From: Guillardia theta CCMP2712
Lineage: Eukaryota > Cryptophyceae > Pyrenomonadales > Geminigeraceae
Reading direction: 5' to 3'
DNA: 21,506 bases
Assembly: GCF_000315625.1 (NCBI RefSeq)
Contig: NW_005434456.1
Span: 18,991 to 40,496, forward strand
The notes under the pieces are model-generated. The model was given only the letters and a program-made list of their open reading frames with translations. It had not been told where the DNA came from and ran no database searches. Shown piece by piece: positions 1 through 9,400 of the stretch (position 1 is the stretch's first letter; every line of letters starts with the position of its first letter). The position numbers and the translations under genes were made by a program.

Positions 1-557
1 TGTACACCCTCATCGCCGCTATCATCTTTCTCTCCCCTCGCGCTGCTAACCCACTCAGCCAACCGATCTTGTACCAGCTCTCAACAGAGAGGAGCAGGGG
101 ATGTAGCAACGACACTAGAGTCTCTCAGCTTCCTTGCGATCCCTAGGGAGCTGTGTTTCATTCTCAACCTCCCATCCTCTCTCTCTCTCTCGCTCACGCT
201 CTCTCCGCTTCTCCTCTCTTTCCAAACTTCCGCCCCGCCGCCATGTATCAAGTAAGTTTACTTTTTTTTTTGTGGAGCATATTCCGTACTTTGACTCTTT
301 TTTCAGTCTCTTAGCTCCTCGGATAGCCCGGCCGCTCGGTCCGGGGAGCCGCCGGCCCGGGCCGCCGCCGACCGTCGGACCATCGGACTCGCTGGCCGCT
401 GAGTGCCCGGAGTCCGGTCGGACTCACTGGCGGTGCCACTCAGAGCGCGGCCGGCCCGCGGGGCCGCCGGGCATCGGCCTCTAAGCATCGGAAAGTAATG
501 ATGAAGAAGTTCTTTCAAGGCTCAATGGAACAAGTTTATACTGGTTGACCAGGCCTG
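1..557. other. Intergenic region downstream of the quinone oxidoreductase
   Basis: No gene is supported here. Bases 150-250 are pyrimidine-rich with CT runs. Bases 310-485 are very GC-rich and share short words with the GC-rich DNA at 20460-21340 and 4340-4460. Open frames in this stretch are low-complexity Ser/Pro/Arg/Gly and show no recognisable domain. The right end probably contains the 3' untranslated region of the minus-strand gene whose stop codon is at 558-560. Confidence 0.5.
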
Positions 558-1943
558 TCAATCGCTAACTTTCAGAAGCACCTTTCCTGTCGCCTGCAAA
601 TCCGACGGTCACAAAGGATCCGAAAGTTTGAAGAGAGTAGATTTAGAACCTTTCGGCCCGCCAAGGAATTAAGTGCCAAATACGCATCTTCGAGGGGATA
701 CTCTGCACTGACGTGCGGCTTAACCTTTCCAGCGCTGCCAACCTTGTGAGATGTGCGAACAAGAGGAAGCACAGTTGGTGTACAGGTACAACTCCATGAT
801 GCTCTTGATTTGTTGCTGCAACCTCTGAGGTTCCCTGCGACAAGAGTCGGAGATATCAAAGGAAGAAGAGCTCTGTACCTCATGGCGAAACTGCCCCAGA
901 ACACGCCGTGAATGGAGCAACCCTTCAGCAAGGGGATGTTCAAAGGGATCTTCGGAATCTCTCCGGATGCAAATCCTTGGAGGCTTCACAAACTTGCGGC
1001 ATCATCAATGGAAGGGGTGTTACCAATGACAAGGTATCGGCCGTTCCACTTGACGTTCCTCAGCGCTGTCTCGGTGAGATCTCCACCTACCGGGTCATAG
1101 ACTATGTCGGCTCCTTCGGGCGCAACCTTCGTGAGCATGTTAGAGCACGCATCACAGCTTGCAATGTCAGTCATGCACTGATGATCCCTGAAGCCGTACC
1201 TCTTTCATCGCTTTCTTCAGGTCGTCCTTCTTGTAGTTTATCAGTACATCCGCCCCCCGGGCCTTGCACAGCTCAAGCTTCGAATCTTCGGATGCGGTGG
1301 CGATCACCTTAGCTCCCTGAGCCTTGGCCAGCTCCAGCGCGGCAAGCCCGACTCCCCCAGAGGCTCCAAGGATCAGTACGGTATCGCTAGCCTTGATCGC
1401 TCCGTGATGGTGGAGGGCGTAGTATGAAGTTCCGTACGCCATGAGCAAGCTTGCTCCATCCTTGAAGTCCATTCCCTCCGGCATCTTGATCAAGTTATGC
1501 CGGGACACGGATACTTCTTCTGCGAAGGCGCCCCAAGGAACAAACCCGATCACCCGATCTCCAGCCTGCAGATGCTTGACCTCCTCCCCGGTAGTTTTCA
1601 CGGTCCCTGAGAACTCAAACCCAGGACTGAACTCTTTCTCTGGTTTCATCTGATACTTCCCTTGTGCGATGAGCACGTCCGGGAAGTTCACTGCTGCAAC
1701 TTTCACCGAGACCACGACCTCGCCCTTCTTTGGCGTGAGAGACGGAAAGGTCTTGAGGGGCAATTGATCCTTGCTGAAAGGCGGAGGCGGCAGGTCACCA
1801 TGGCAGGAGATGGCCTTGAAGCTTGAGCTCCACCTCCTCATTGTGTGCGGGGTGATCTGGCATGATCCTGTAAAAATCCTCGACTTGCTGAGCGAAAATG
1901 CCGCGCAGAATGACATGCGGCCATTCAGCCGATGCATCTGCAA
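558..1943 (-). CDS. Zinc-free medium-chain NAD(P)H:quinone oxidoreductase (MDR family)
   Basis: Six exons on the minus strand: 1943-1200, 1126-1024, 975-879, 834-784, 734-650 and 593-558, joined by GT-AG introns of 73, 48, 44, 49 and 56 nt. Total 1116 nt, 371 residues. The first exon carries the GroES-like half, including AAVNFPDVLIAQGKY, and the Rossmann nucleotide-binding loop GASGGVG at residues 193-199. Later exons supply YDPVGGD, GFASGEIPKIPLN, GVFWGSF, KVKPHVSAEYPLEDA and a C-terminal ATGKVLLKVSD, all in the order usual for the quinone oxidoreductase branch. The catalytic-zinc ligands of alcohol dehydrogenases are not seen. Expected role: NADPH-dependent one- or two-electron reduction of quinones or enones. 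About 45 residues rich in Arg and Ser precede the domain and may be a mitochondrial or plastid presequence. Met10 is an alternative start. The donor of intron 735-783 could lie 6 nt away (TT|GTAC), giving ELY-L or EF at the join. Confidence 0.88.
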
Positions 1944-2152
1944 AGGGAACAGCGATAAGTGGAGGGCTTCGGTTCATCAAAACAACAAGATGAGCTCCTA
2001 GCACAATGACAGGTATTTTGTCTTATCCCCTCTCTCCTGTTCTGTTGTCCGCCTCATCTCCCCACCTCCGTTCTCCTGCACTGTCTTGCTATGCACTAAC
2101 TGAACCTCCTCACTTCAACCCTGTTCTCACCTTCCCTTCACTTCCCTTCCCT

Positions 2153-2198
2153 CCTGTCATCTCCTCTCCTGTCATCTCCTCTCCTGTCATCTCCTCTA
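2153..2198 (+). repeat. Tandem repeat, 15-bp unit, about three copies
   Basis: The unit CCTGTCATCTCCTCT recurs about three times in a pyrimidine-rich stretch upstream of the quinone oxidoreductase. It is not in a coding exon. Confidence 0.75.
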
Positions 2199-2630
2199 CT
2201 TAACCCTCCTCTACTCTCTTCCTCTCTTCCTCCTCTCTCCTCTCTTCGTTTCTTCTGCACTAGCAGATCTTCATTGCGACTCGTATCTTTGTGCTTGGAA
2301 AAACTGAGTGTACTGTGATATTTAAAATTTTCTATAGGTAAATATATATATTACAAAAATTAAAATGATTCATCCCTGATAGAAATATAAAATAAGTACT
2401 AAATAGTTACTTAATTACCTTTGTAAATTCCCCAAAAAGAAGAGTACTGTAAATGTTATAATTCATAAATTCAACTTTTAAAACTTCAATGCTTTCGGTC
2501 TGCCACAGCCAGCAATGCGGTTGCTCGAGCAGCAGTCAGACGAGCAGCAGAGGCAGCAGGAGGAAAGAGGGCAAGAAGAGGAGAAGAATGAGCAGAGACG
2601 GGAGGTTGAAAGGGGGCAGGAAGAGGAGCT

Positions 2631-2631
<1 letters not shown>

Positions 2632-2667
<36 letters not shown>
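2632..2667 (+). repeat. (CAG)12 microsatellite
   Basis: Twelve uninterrupted CAG triplets. They are followed by GGT repeats (about 2710-2729) and GGC repeats (about 2730-2751). The surrounding plus-strand frame at 2515-2880 would read polyglutamine then polyglycine. I treat it as a repeat, not a gene, because no domain or splice context supports translation. Confidence 0.85.
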
Positions 2668-2668
<1 letters not shown>

Positions 2669-3123
2669 GACAGGAGGGGGAACAAGGTGGGAAAACGAGA
2701 ACGAGGAGAGGTGGTGGTGGTGGTGGTGACGGCGGCGGCGGCGGCGGCGGCATCAGAGTTGGAAGGATCAGATGCAGGATCAAGAGGGGGGGCATTAGAA
2801 GCAGAGGGACTTGGACAGCAACAGTCGCAGAGGCAGCAGCAGAGTCAAAGGGAGCAGTGATATGTCAAGCAGCAGGGTAAGATGCAACAGCATCAGAACA
2901 GTTGCAGCCGACTCAGGGTCAGAAGGAAGAGGCCAGCCATCATTGTTAGTAGCAGCAGCCGTCAGGAGGAGGGGCAGAAGAAGCAGATCAAACAGTAGAA
3001 ACAGCGCAGGGTCAACAAGCAACGAGCAAATGGCAGGGTCGAGAACTGGCGCGGCACAAGCATAGGCAGGTGCTCTAGGAATATGTGAAGCGGACAGAGT
3101 GAACCATTAGGAAAGGGAATATG

Positions 3124-3158
3124 AGGGGATATAGGACAGGGGATATAGGACAGGGGAT
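3124..3158 (+). repeat. Short tandem repeat, 15-bp unit
   Basis: The unit GGGGATATAGGACAG occurs twice, with a partial third copy, about 115-150 bp upstream of the proposed start of the ubiquitin-conjugating enzyme. Confidence 0.7.
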
Positions 3159-3272
3159 GTTCTTAGCAGCAAGGTATGAGGGAAAGGTCATGCGATGGGT
3201 GGTGTTAGTGGAAAAGTGACCCCTTATGTGATGAATCTGGGTAGCTTGATCAGTGCTGGCTCAGCCTACGAC

Positions 3273-4091
3273 ATGCAATCTTCATCTGGAAGCAACCCAT
3301 CACAGGTATCCTGCGATTCTTGGTGGAATTTCCTCTAACCCGGTCCACTGGAGGTTGCTGCAAGGAACTGTCGAAGGTTGCAGCGAGGTAACACAGGACG
3401 GGTCGAGCATGAAGTCGGCGACTGACAGGCATCCATTTACAGAACTGGCGGATCTCATCACTGGCGGGATCTTCCACGTTGAGGAAGGAGCAGCAGGGAG
3501 CACGGTGAAGTGTCTCGATGGGATGTACTGGGACCTGACTTGCACCCAGCGGTGGGTTGTGAAGATCCGTGGAGCAGAAGGCACATTCTATCATGGCGAA
3601 GTTTTCAGGTCGATGAGCAACAGCTCTGTTTGGAGATATTTCACTCAAGCGCAGACTGCAATTCGTTTTCCCTCCTGAGTACCCCATCGAAGCCCCAGAA
3701 GTCGTTTTCCTACATCCAGCTCCTATCCATCCCCATATTTACAGGTAACTCTCTAACCTGATGGCTCGGAGCAGCGGTGAAACTCCTGCTCCCCTAGCAA
3801 CGGCCATATCTGTCTCTCAATTCTTTACGATGGCGGCTGGTCTCCGGCGCTGAAGGTGCTCATGATTGCAAACCGGAGGATATCATGACGAATTCCCTCA
3901 GGTCGAATCAGTTTGCCTGAGTATCCTTTCCATGCTGTCGAGTGCAGAAGCAAAGCGACCTCCTGAGGACAATGACAACTATGTCAGGACGTGCAGCTCC
4001 TCGCCCAAGAAGACGTGAGTCGCTGTTTTGCTGTGGCTGCTCGCTGACGGAGGATGTAAGTCGTTGGGTCTTCCATGACAACAAAGCATGA
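3273..4091 (+). CDS. Ubiquitin-conjugating enzyme E2, UBE2W / plant UBC16-18 type
   Basis: Eight exons: 3273-3305, 3354-3387, 3443-3504, 3550-3608, 3655-3744, 3798-3855, 3902-4014 and 4061-4091. Introns are 45-55 nt, all GT-AG with matching phase. Total 480 nt, 159 residues, close to the roughly 150-160 of this family. Visible motifs in order: RRLQRELADL (helix 1), RWVVKIRGAEGTFYHGEVF, FPPEYPIEAPEVVF, HPHIYSNGHICLSIL with the active-site Cys98, WSPALKV, SILSMLSS and a C-terminal KKTRWVFHDNKA. HPH replaces the classical HPN, and the tail is rich in aromatics and ends near HDxKA, as in the W-type E2s. Human UBE2W attaches ubiquitin to protein N-termini; the same reaction is inferred here. In-frame ATGs at 3195 and 3231 follow a stop at 3177 and could add up to 26 residues. 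The ATG at 3273 fits family length best. Confidence 0.93.
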
Positions 4092-4640
4092 TGCTACCGT
4101 ACTTACTTCGATCGTCCTGATGTTACCAAACTCGAAGCTGCGGATCATACAGAGCAACGGAATTGTATGGAGGATTGCAGGACAACTCTAGCTTTACAGT
4201 GTAAATACTTGTTTTTGTGTGAAGTTTGTCTAGAGATGCTTCGGATCACTGTGAGTCAGTGACCCTTGTCAACCCGTCTTCATAACGGCACCTCAGTCAC
4301 GAGTTGTTTCTCGGCAAAGAAGCATCTCAAACTCGGAATGTTGCCGCCTTTCACGGTGTCGAGCCCAGACTCAGCCGGCCCGGCCAGGTAGCCTACTGCG
4401 AGAAACTCCGACGGGACCTCCGAGTCCGGCGGCCACTGAGGCTGCCCGGGCCGGGTTCCGAAGTTGCAAAGTTGATTTTTTACTAAACTTTTATATATAC
4501 CGAAATCATCTGTACTATTATCTTTCATATATGTTATTAATTCAGTACTGATATCTTTTTCGGCAGCGTTTCTGGTATGACTTAGTACCACTCTAAAACT
4601 ATGTAAAAATTTCTTGTGAAGATCTCGTAGTACCGTAGGG
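4092..4640. other. Intergenic region with GC-rich patch
   Basis: The 3' flank of the ubiquitin-conjugating enzyme. No gene is seen. A GC-rich patch at about 4340-4460 resembles patches at 310-485 and 20460-21340, and shares GTTCCGAAGTT with the latter. It is followed by AT-rich DNA to about 4620. Confidence 0.5.
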
Positions 4641-5930
4641 AGCTGGTACCTGATCACCCCACCCCTACCGTACCATACCCGAAAACTGGCAGCCTCTGTT
4701 GTACCCACCGGTCATTACCCGTCAGTAAGTAAGTTGTTAGATTGGAGATCGGTAGGGGTAATGACCCCCACCCCTGGTGCTCATTGTAACAAAGTACCGT
4801 AACCCCTGGTCACTTTAGAGTTGAAACAGTACGCTGACCTGGAGATATGAAGCACGTCGGGTCCCCAGTAAACTTGGTAGTGTGCACATAGCAATAGGGT
4901 GGGGTAGGGGTGATTTACCCCAGGGGGTCGGGGTGGTACGGTCTGTCTGCCGGGAGGAGCTAGATGACCAGGGGTAGTTTGACCGGTAATACTCCAGCCA
5001 CTACCGGTACCCGAGCCTACGACAACTACCAGTCCTCAGGTCCTGCTGAGGCCAGCCCGCCTTCTAATCATATCAGAACTACCCCACCCTGTCTGTTTGA
5101 CCGTGGACTGCCTACCCTACCCCCAGTTTTTTTCAGGCTTCACTCTACATCCCTACCTGCAGATTCGCACGACCCAACGGCTGTTGACCTCAAACAACCC
5201 CACCCCATAGATCCCCCTCTCCAAGTAGGCTCATGACCCCTTGGCCGACTCATACCACCCCACCCGTTCTACATTAATGTGAACTTCCCATGCTGTACCA
5301 CCCCTTCCTACAACACCCAGGTAGAGGAACCCAGGGTCCTCTCAGCTTTACTATCACCGGTTGTACGTCCTGATCACCTGTTACTACCGGTGTGGAGTGT
5401 GTGAAATATGAGGGATCCTCTGCTGGGTCTGACGCCTGGCTGTGGGTGGGTGCCGTGGTATGGGTTCAACAAGGGTGGGTGACACAGTGTGGGGGTAGGG
5501 TAGCAATCAATCTGCAAAGATTCCAGGGGGTGGTCTAGATGGGGGCAGGCGAATCCGGTCACGACATGGGACTTGTTTGGGACTTCCCGGGGTAGTAGGT
5601 CGGGATGATTGTGGGGTGGGGTACACTACCAGCAGATGGGGTGGTGGTAGGGACAAGTAGCGGTGTCGTAGAAGAAGGAAGAAGATTAAGAGATATCTAA
5701 TGGGTGGGGGTGGTGATGACACCCCTGCTGTAGACTAGATCTCAGGTGAATATACTACCCTAGGGGTGATGCAATGGCTATTTGTGGGGGGTATTCGGAA
5801 GAAGGCGCACTGAAGGGGTTGTGTATTGATAAAGGTACGAGTAGATGGGGGGGTACTGAGAGGTTGCCATAGGGGTGGAGACCACAGGGTGAGAGAGATA
5901 GGGGGGTGGGGGTGGTTGAAGAAAGGGTTT
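4640..5930. repeat. GGGGT/ACCCC-rich dispersed block
   Basis: About 1.3 kb dominated by irregular GGGGT, GGGGTGG, TACCCC and CCACCCC words. The rich strand switches: mixed to about 4960, C-rich on plus from about 4970 to 5380, then G-rich from about 5390 to 5930. It includes a short palindrome, GGGGTGATTTACCCC, near 4907-4921. Similar blocks lie at 15430-15960, 20110-20360 and 21370-21480. Open frames here are low-complexity and show no domain. Confidence 0.6.
4710..4766. repeat. 11-bp perfect inverted repeat (potential hairpin)
   Basis: GGTCATTACCC at 4710-4720 pairs with GGGTAATGACC at 4756-4766 across a 35-nt loop, inside the GGGGT/ACCCC block. Confidence 0.7.
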
Positions 5931-6422
5931 GGGGGAATGGTCTATCGCTGATCAGCGCATGGCTGAAGCTGCGAGGAAGGAGGAATGGCAGTATTCATCA
6001 GCACACGCAGCGATAGCGATCATGACAGTCCATCAGGTATCCCTGTCCTGTGAATCAAGAAAGCTCCCTTGCTTCTCTGTCCGCATGTTTGTTTTTACGA
6101 TGCTCGATTACTTTAAAATGCATGCATTGCCGTTGTATTCGATTCGTGTGAAGCCAATTATTTCCGCATAGTGTTGAGAATAAGTCCAATGGATTTATGC
6201 GATTGTTCCTAAAATTCTATCGAGTGCTATGCTGAGAACGAAAGTTTGCTGTCTATCGATGAGAAGTCGTGCCTGTTTTCCGTTGGTAAATTGTGATATG
6301 GCAGGCTAGCAGGAAAGAGCCTCTTAGAACCTTGAGTTGATCTCAACCAGATGAGATCCAAATATTGAGGAGATTTTGACGCTGATGCGAGCAAAGTAGT
6401 ACCAAACTACATACCTCCCGTC
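5931..6422. other. Upstream region of the channel gene
   Basis: Base composition returns to ordinary after the GGGGT block. A short open frame (5929-6171) contains a possible leader exon ending at a CAG|GTATCC donor near 6035, but no acceptor joins it cleanly to the channel frame. An in-frame stop lies about 60 bp before the ATG at 6423, and no other ATG intervenes. This stretch is therefore treated as promoter and 5' untranslated sequence. Confidence 0.4.
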
Positions 6423-9400
6423 ATGGAACGGCAGGCTGAAACTAGTGAAAAGAAAGCGAAGAAGAAATCCACGATACTCTCTTCACGAGTTCGGGTGTTC
6501 CCAGAGACTGTTGCAGATGGATCGAATGGCTCCAACTCGTCTTTGCATCCTCGTAACGGGGAGGGGCAGGGAGGTCAAGCAAGTGCCAAAGTGGGAACAG
6601 AACCGTTGTCGGCTCCCATCGATACACAAAGAAACGAGTCTGAAACAGGCAGCACCGGCAGCACCGGCAGCACCGGCAGCACGAAGAGTTCAGAGATGCC
6701 AGTAATTGTAAACACATCTTCTTGCCTTGCACTCACCTTCTTTCTAAGGATCAATTTGCCTTGCAGAGTGCGGAGATATCTGACATGCCCATGAGACTTG
6801 CGCTTGAGGCGCTGCAGGTAGTTTGCAGCAGGCTCCTTGTGATCTGCATCTCTGATTCCATGGCAGAGTGGAGATTATGATGCTCTGGCAAAAGTTTCTG
6901 CTTCTGTCTCTCAGCAACCTCCGCAAGGTTTTCTTGTTGATGACTTAAAGAGAAGCACGAGCTACACCTCTGACGACACCGGTACACCCCTTAACCTCTG
7001 GGTTGCTTGTTCGATGGTTTCCTGACTGAATTTTAACCACGTAGAAGTGATCCACTCTCGAAAGCACAATGGTCAAGAGATTGTGAGCGCTTTATGATGA
7101 TTTCTCTTTCAACTGACACTCGGATACCTGCAGATTCGAAATGATGATGGTATTATAACAAGGTAGTAACGCACCCTGTACATAGCGTTCTCACCTTGGA
7201 ATTGAACGAGATCGTTTTTTTGTCTAGGTTGGATCAAAAGCGGAAAGAGAATGACAAGCTGCCACAAGGATCCCAGAAGACGTGGTTGGAGGAAATTGAA
7301 CAGTCCTCTGGATCAATATCGCATGGATGGAACGAGGAAAGCAGTAATTTTGTCACTCCTGATACAATCGTTTCAAAAAACCAAAACAGAAATCGCTCAG
7401 GCAGGCACAAAGCAACTTTGTTGAATGATGAAAATGAGATATCGGAAGACGCAGCAAGTCAAGAGGAGATGGAAATCATTCCATCGAGAGAAAATGGTTC
7501 TGGTGTTACAGAAAAGGTTATAGGTAAGGATGATAACGGAGAAGGCAAAATTGTTCATCCCTTCGAAATTCCCGGAGGCGACGATCATGAAGATGAAGAG
7601 CCTGCAGACGAAGGTCTTGTCCACAGAGATCTGGAGGTTCCAAAATCTGAACAATTTGATCAAATGTCGGAGGATTTTGAAAAGGAAAACTCCACGCTAG
7701 TCACCGAGGAGGTTGCTCAGATTCATGATGAGGATGATGAGAACATTTTGGTTGGAAAACTACGAAAGCAGGATCACACGGTAACAACAACGTTGATCGC
7801 AACATTTAAGGGAGACGATGTTGAAGAGATTCAAGAGGTAAGGACGACTTCAAGCTATCGTTTGAATGACTAGTGCCTATCCAGAGAAACCTTGGCCATG
7901 ACGACGATGATTACGACGAATCGGATCTCGAGCTCCTCAAATGGAGGGCGAGATGGTACACGAACAGGTCTTTGTCCTGTCTCACCCTTGAGAACCCCAT
8001 GAGAAGAAAAGCTTGCGATCTTGTGGAGTGGAAGTGGTTCGACAGGTTGATCATGGTAGTGATTGCAGCGAACTGTGTCAGCATGGCGACTCAAGACCCG
8101 AACAATGTTGATTCTAACTCCTACTCGAATGTCATGCACTACAAATTCTCTATTTTTTTCTGGTGCGTCTTTGTGACTGAAGCATGTATCAAAATAACTG
8201 CCTTTGGATTCATCCGTGGACGGGGCACGTACCTTAGAGACGGATGGAATTGTTTGGATTTTTTCATCGTCGTGACAGGAGCTTTTGAGTTTTTGCCAGC
8301 AACAGCTGCTGGCTCGCAGTCTGTGATTTTGAGGACTTTCCGTCTTCTGCGTCCATTGCGCGCGCTGAGAGCGATCGGGCGATTTAAGGAACTGAGGATG
8401 CTGGTAGAACTCCTTATCGGCTGTATACCCATGCTTGCAAATGTCTTTGGGTTGATCTCGTTCATAATCTTCATCTTTGGTATCTTGGGGATTCAGCTAT
8501 GGGGAGGCATCTTACGAGGGCATTGCTACGACATCGATACAGGGCTTGCGGATCCTAACGAGGCCAACATATGCAGCAACGGCTCGGGAATGGTGGTTTG
8601 CCCTGCAAATGAACATTGCCTCCAAATATATTCTAATCCAAGATTTGGAATACTGTCGTTCGATACGATTGGCAACACGATGTTTATGATTTTTCATGTC
8701 ATGGTTCAGCAAAATTGGACCACACATATGTACTGGACTTGGGATTCCTTTTCGTTTTGGACGTGGATATATTTTGTGACATTGGATCTTGTTGGACCCA
8801 TGTTTGCGATTCAGCTTTTTCTAGTCGTCGTCGCGAGCAAGTACGCAGACGCAAAAGCGGCACAAGTCGAGGTAAGAATAATCGCTTGTATTCTAGGGTA
8901 ACCATAGTGATGTTGCACATCAGGCGGAGAGAAGTGCTGTCCAGCTTTATGAGCTCAAGATTGGCTTTGTCTGTGCAACCATCGCAAAGCAAGATGGTGT
9001 CTTAGATGCTTACATCAAAGTGAAGGTCCTCCTCCTCTCTTGTTGTCTCACCGCATTCGGCCTGATACATGTGCACAGGTCGATGATAAGTGGAAGAAGA
9101 CCAAGGTGGTGAACAACACCATCGTTCCCGTCTGGCATGAATACTACGTCTTCCCCATATCGGTCGCCACCACTGTGGCTCATGTTCACATGTACAATTG
9201 GCAGCGATACGGGCAGCACGAATTGCTGGGCAAAGTTCATATTCCTGTAGGAACACTCGACGACAACGAGGAAGGAACAGACAGATGGTATGAACTTGAG
9301 CAGGCTGATGGAACTTCTGTGGAAGGCGGGATCCGGATCAGGACGCAGTGGCGGAGGACAGATGCGGATGAATGGTCGCCTTTGCCGGAGGACATCGAGG

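Larger units (their letters stand above)
1944..3194. other. Repeat-rich intergenic region between two divergent genes
   Basis: This holds the upstream regions of the minus-strand oxidoreductase and the plus-strand ubiquitin-conjugating enzyme. It contains a pyrimidine-rich stretch (about 2020-2260), an AT-rich stretch (2320-2480), a CAG/GGA/GGT/GGC low-complexity stretch (2515-2880) and a short tandem repeat near 3124-3158. Open frames exist on both strands of the low-complexity part, but they encode only Gln, Glu, Gly, Ser or Pro runs, so none is called as a gene. Confidence 0.5.

Noticed and set aside
1167-1943. Oxidoreductase ending at the first stop after 258 codons
   Set aside because: The last nine codons are intron sequence starting at a GTACGG donor. 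Splicing restores the conserved C-terminal third of the enzyme in five further exons.
5380-5930. Internal telomere tract
   Set aside because: GGGGT words are frequent but irregular, with no fixed repeat unit and with strand changes, so telomeric origin is not supported.
5929-6171. Separate 80-residue gene upstream of the channel
   Set aside because: No domain is seen and the second half looks like intron after a GTATCC donor. It may be a leader exon, but no acceptor with matching phase was found.
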